Source: DAOVFN01 sp964607835 (GTDB taxonomy: Archaea > Aenigmatarchaeota > Aenigmatarchaeia > QMZP01). Taken from it: a stretch of 6,528 bases of DNA. A program made the position numbers and the translations under genes. The stretch is from NCBI GenBank assembly GCA_964607835.1, contig CAZSLL010000029.1:1-6528 (forward strand), in the 5' to 3' direction. The notes below the pieces were generated by a model. The model searched no databases. It was not told the DNA's origin and worked only from the letters and a program-made list of their open reading frames with translations. How positions within the stretch are numbered: position 1 is the first letter of the stretch; each line of letters begins with the position of its first letter. Below are positions 5,301-6,528 of the stretch, piece by piece.

Positions 5301-5545
5301 ACGAAGTCGCCGAAGGCGATTTGGGAGAATGAGGAGTGAGCTTGGCGAACGACGAATGAACCCTTTAAGCCCTGTTAAGTTCGTTTCCAGTTACGAGCGA
5401 AGCGGAGTTCTGGAAACCTGCGTTCGCAGAGTAAAATTTGAGTTCCCAATAAATTCGACCGAAGGGAGTGAAAATGTCCGAAGGACTAGGGGGTTCCGTT
5501 CAATCTAAAGAGTGCAATCTTATGTGATTTAGGTTATATGTTAAT
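5301..5545. other. Non-coding region rich in small hairpins
   Basis: No convincing gene is seen on either strand. The region holds four clear inverted repeats: an 8-bp stem with a GAA loop at 5304-5322 (core TCGCC-GAA-GGCGA), GTTTCCAG/CTGGAAAC at 5383-5390 and 5410-5417 with a 19-nt loop, CTGCG-TT-CGCAG at 5418-5429, and GTCC-GAA-GGAC at 5476-5486. Its base composition is richer in GC than the genes on either side. It could be a structured RNA, a decayed mobile-element end, or a regulatory region for the divergent operon and Fic gene. Confidence 0.45.
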
Positions 5546-5637
5546 TACTAATATCTACTAATAACTACTAAATTAGTAGATAAGTTTAAATAGTAGCTAG
5601 TACTAATATCTACTAATAACTACTAAATTAGTAGATA
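5546..5637. repeat. Two perfect 37-bp direct repeats with phased TACTAA hexamers
   Basis: Units 5546-5582 and 5601-5637 are identical over 37 bp and separated by 18 bp. Each has TACTAA three times at exactly 10-bp intervals (5546, 5556, 5566; 5601, 5611, 5621) and one inverted TTAGTA (5573; 5628). Each also forms an 11-bp inverted repeat, TATCTACTAAT/ATTAGTAGATA, around a 9-nt centre. The 10-bp phasing places the hexamers on one face of the helix, as for a cooperatively bound operator or iteron. The block ends 9 bp before the Fic start codon. Confidence 0.9.
5585..5592 (+). promoter_or_regulatory. Probable Fic promoter TATA box lying between the two repeats
   Basis: TTTAAATA lies in the 18-bp spacer between the 37-bp repeats and predicts a start near 5614 with a leader of about 33 nt. 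A protein bound to either repeat would block the promoter or the start site. A second TATA-like element, TTATAT at 5534-5539, lies before the first repeat. Confidence 0.5.
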
Positions 5638-5646
5638 TTGATTAAA

Positions 5647-6528
5647 ATGAAACTACCTGAAAAACCCGTTGATTGGAAGAAAATATTCAAAGAGGAATCT
5701 AAACATGTCTTAGAGGTAATTAAAGAAAAAGATTTATTTGAACAAATCTTTGACTTTAATAAGAGATATCTTTATTGGTCTGAATTAAAGTATAGGGTGA
5801 AAGACGAAAAGGATGCAAAATATATTTGGACATTTATGAAAATTTTGCGTTCTGAAAAATATGAAAAATTAGAAATAAAGTCAATAAACATGAAGTATTC
5901 TTTGATTTCAGATTTTAATAAAAAGTTACATCATTTTGATAAACAATTAGCAGGCAATATTGAAGTTCAGAGTAAATCCCTGGGGTTACAAAAAAGGTAT
6001 ATGATTAGTTCTTTGATGGAAGAGGCAATTGCATCAAGTATCATTGAAGGTGCTTCAACAACTAGAAAGGTTGCTAAATCCATGCTCCGGGAAAAAAGAA
6101 AGCCTAAAAATAAATCTGAAAAGATGATTGTAAATAATTTTGAAACTATGCAGTACATTTTAGACATTAAAGAAAAAAAGATTACTCCTGAATTGATATT
6201 AGAAATTCAGAGAAAAGTAACTAAAGGAACTCTTGATGATTCTGAGGACGAAGGTCATTTCAGAGATAACAATGAAATAGTGGTAGGACATGCTATGTAT
6301 CCAGAACTTATTGCCCATATACCTCCAGATTATAAAGAAATTCCTTCTTTAATCCAAGAACTATGTGATTTTGCGAATAGTGAATCAGAAGAATTCATCC
6401 ACCCCATTATTAAAGGAATTATTCTTCATTTTTTAATAGGTTATATACACCCTTTCAATGATGGTAATGGAAGAACTGCAAGATCTATTTATTATTGGTA
6501 TATGTTATCGCAAGGTTATTGGCTTTTT
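5647..6528 (+). CDS. fic: Fic-family AMP-transferase, 3'-partial
   Basis: The frame is open for 294 codons to the window edge. Family members of this type are usually 350-400 residues, so most of the Fic core is present. HPFNDGNGRTAR at 268-279 is the full catalytic Fic motif, with His268 as the base that promotes AMP transfer to a target hydroxyl. SSIIEG at 130-135 fits the inhibitory motif (S/T)xxxE(G/N), with Glu134 as the residue expected to block ATP. It lies before the Fic motif, as in class II (intramolecularly inhibited) Fic proteins. Other family stretches are YWSELKYR, EEAIASSIIEGA, EKMIVNNFETMQ and HPIIKGIILHF. The ATG at 5647 is chosen because an in-frame stop lies 15 nt upstream. 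It is AT-rich like the HEPN operon and divergent from it. Its target is unknown, and no antitoxin gene is adjacent on the left. Confidence 0.93.
   Translation, partial: MKLPEKPVDWKKIFKEESKHVLEVIKEKDLFEQIFDFNKRYLYWSELKYRVKDEKDAKYIWTFMKILRSEKYEKLEIKSINMKYSLISDFNKKLHHFDKQLAGNIEVQSKSLGLQKRYMISSLMEEAIASSIIEGASTTRKVAKSMLREKRKPKNKSEKMIVNNFETMQYILDIKEKKITPELILEIQRKVTKGTLDDSEDEGHFRDNNEIVVGHAMYPELIAHIPPDYKEIPSLIQELCDFANSESEEFIHPIIKGIILHFLIGYIHPFNDGNGRTARSIYYWYMLSQGYWLF

Noticed and set aside
5485..5515. tRNA T-arm (GGTTCCGTTCAATC)
   Set aside because: The flanking bases do not pair as a T stem and no other tRNA arms are found upstream.
5546..5637. CRISPR array
   Set aside because: Only two repeats, an 18-bp spacer shorter than normal spacers, strong internal repetition and a TATA box in the spacer; no cas genes nearby.
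5967..6167. 66-residue minus-strand frame inside the Fic gene
   Set aside because: Antisense to a conserved part of Fic, with no supporting signals.

Overview
The window looks archaeal. TATA-like boxes lie 23-27 nt upstream of several start codons, which fits leaderless transcripts. Arginine is mostly AGG/AGA, and several products belong to families typical of archaea: a MinD-like ATPase with an inserted ferredoxin domain, a membrane-anchored winged-helix regulator, and a thioredoxin-CcdA fusion. I cannot name the lineage from this sequence alone.

The window has two halves. Positions 1 to about 4060 are GC-richer and look like host chromosome. They hold, in order: the 3' end of a ferredoxin-MinD ATPase gene (+); a gene for a two-TM winged-helix regulator (-), which overlaps the ATPase gene tail to tail; a divergent gene for a secreted thioredoxin fused to a CcdA/DsbD-type membrane domain (+); a gene for a 56-residue basic protein (+); and a gene for a coiled-coil protein with a long disordered middle and a very basic tail (-). 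The regulator and the thioredoxin-CcdA gene share a 60-bp divergent promoter region with one bidirectional TATA box and a 6+6 bp inverted repeat. The regulator has a CGC motif in its predicted outside loop, so it may sense the redox state that the thioredoxin-CcdA protein controls.

From about 4066 the coding sequence becomes clearly AT-rich and looks acquired. A compact three-gene operon on the minus strand, read from a promoter near 5243, encodes a small lipoprotein, a two-TM coiled-coil protein and a HEPN-domain protein with an intact RNxxxH motif. This could be a small membrane-linked defence or toxin module. GC-rich boxes in inverted orientation lie just outside the operon at both ends.

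A non-coding stretch of about 425 bp with several small hairpins separates this operon from a divergent Fic-family AMP-transferase gene, which runs off the right edge. Just before the Fic gene are two perfect 37-bp repeats, each built from three TACTAA hexamers spaced exactly 10 bp apart plus an inverted copy. A TATA box lies in the 18-bp spacer between them. This is a strong candidate operator and the most striking non-coding structure in the window.
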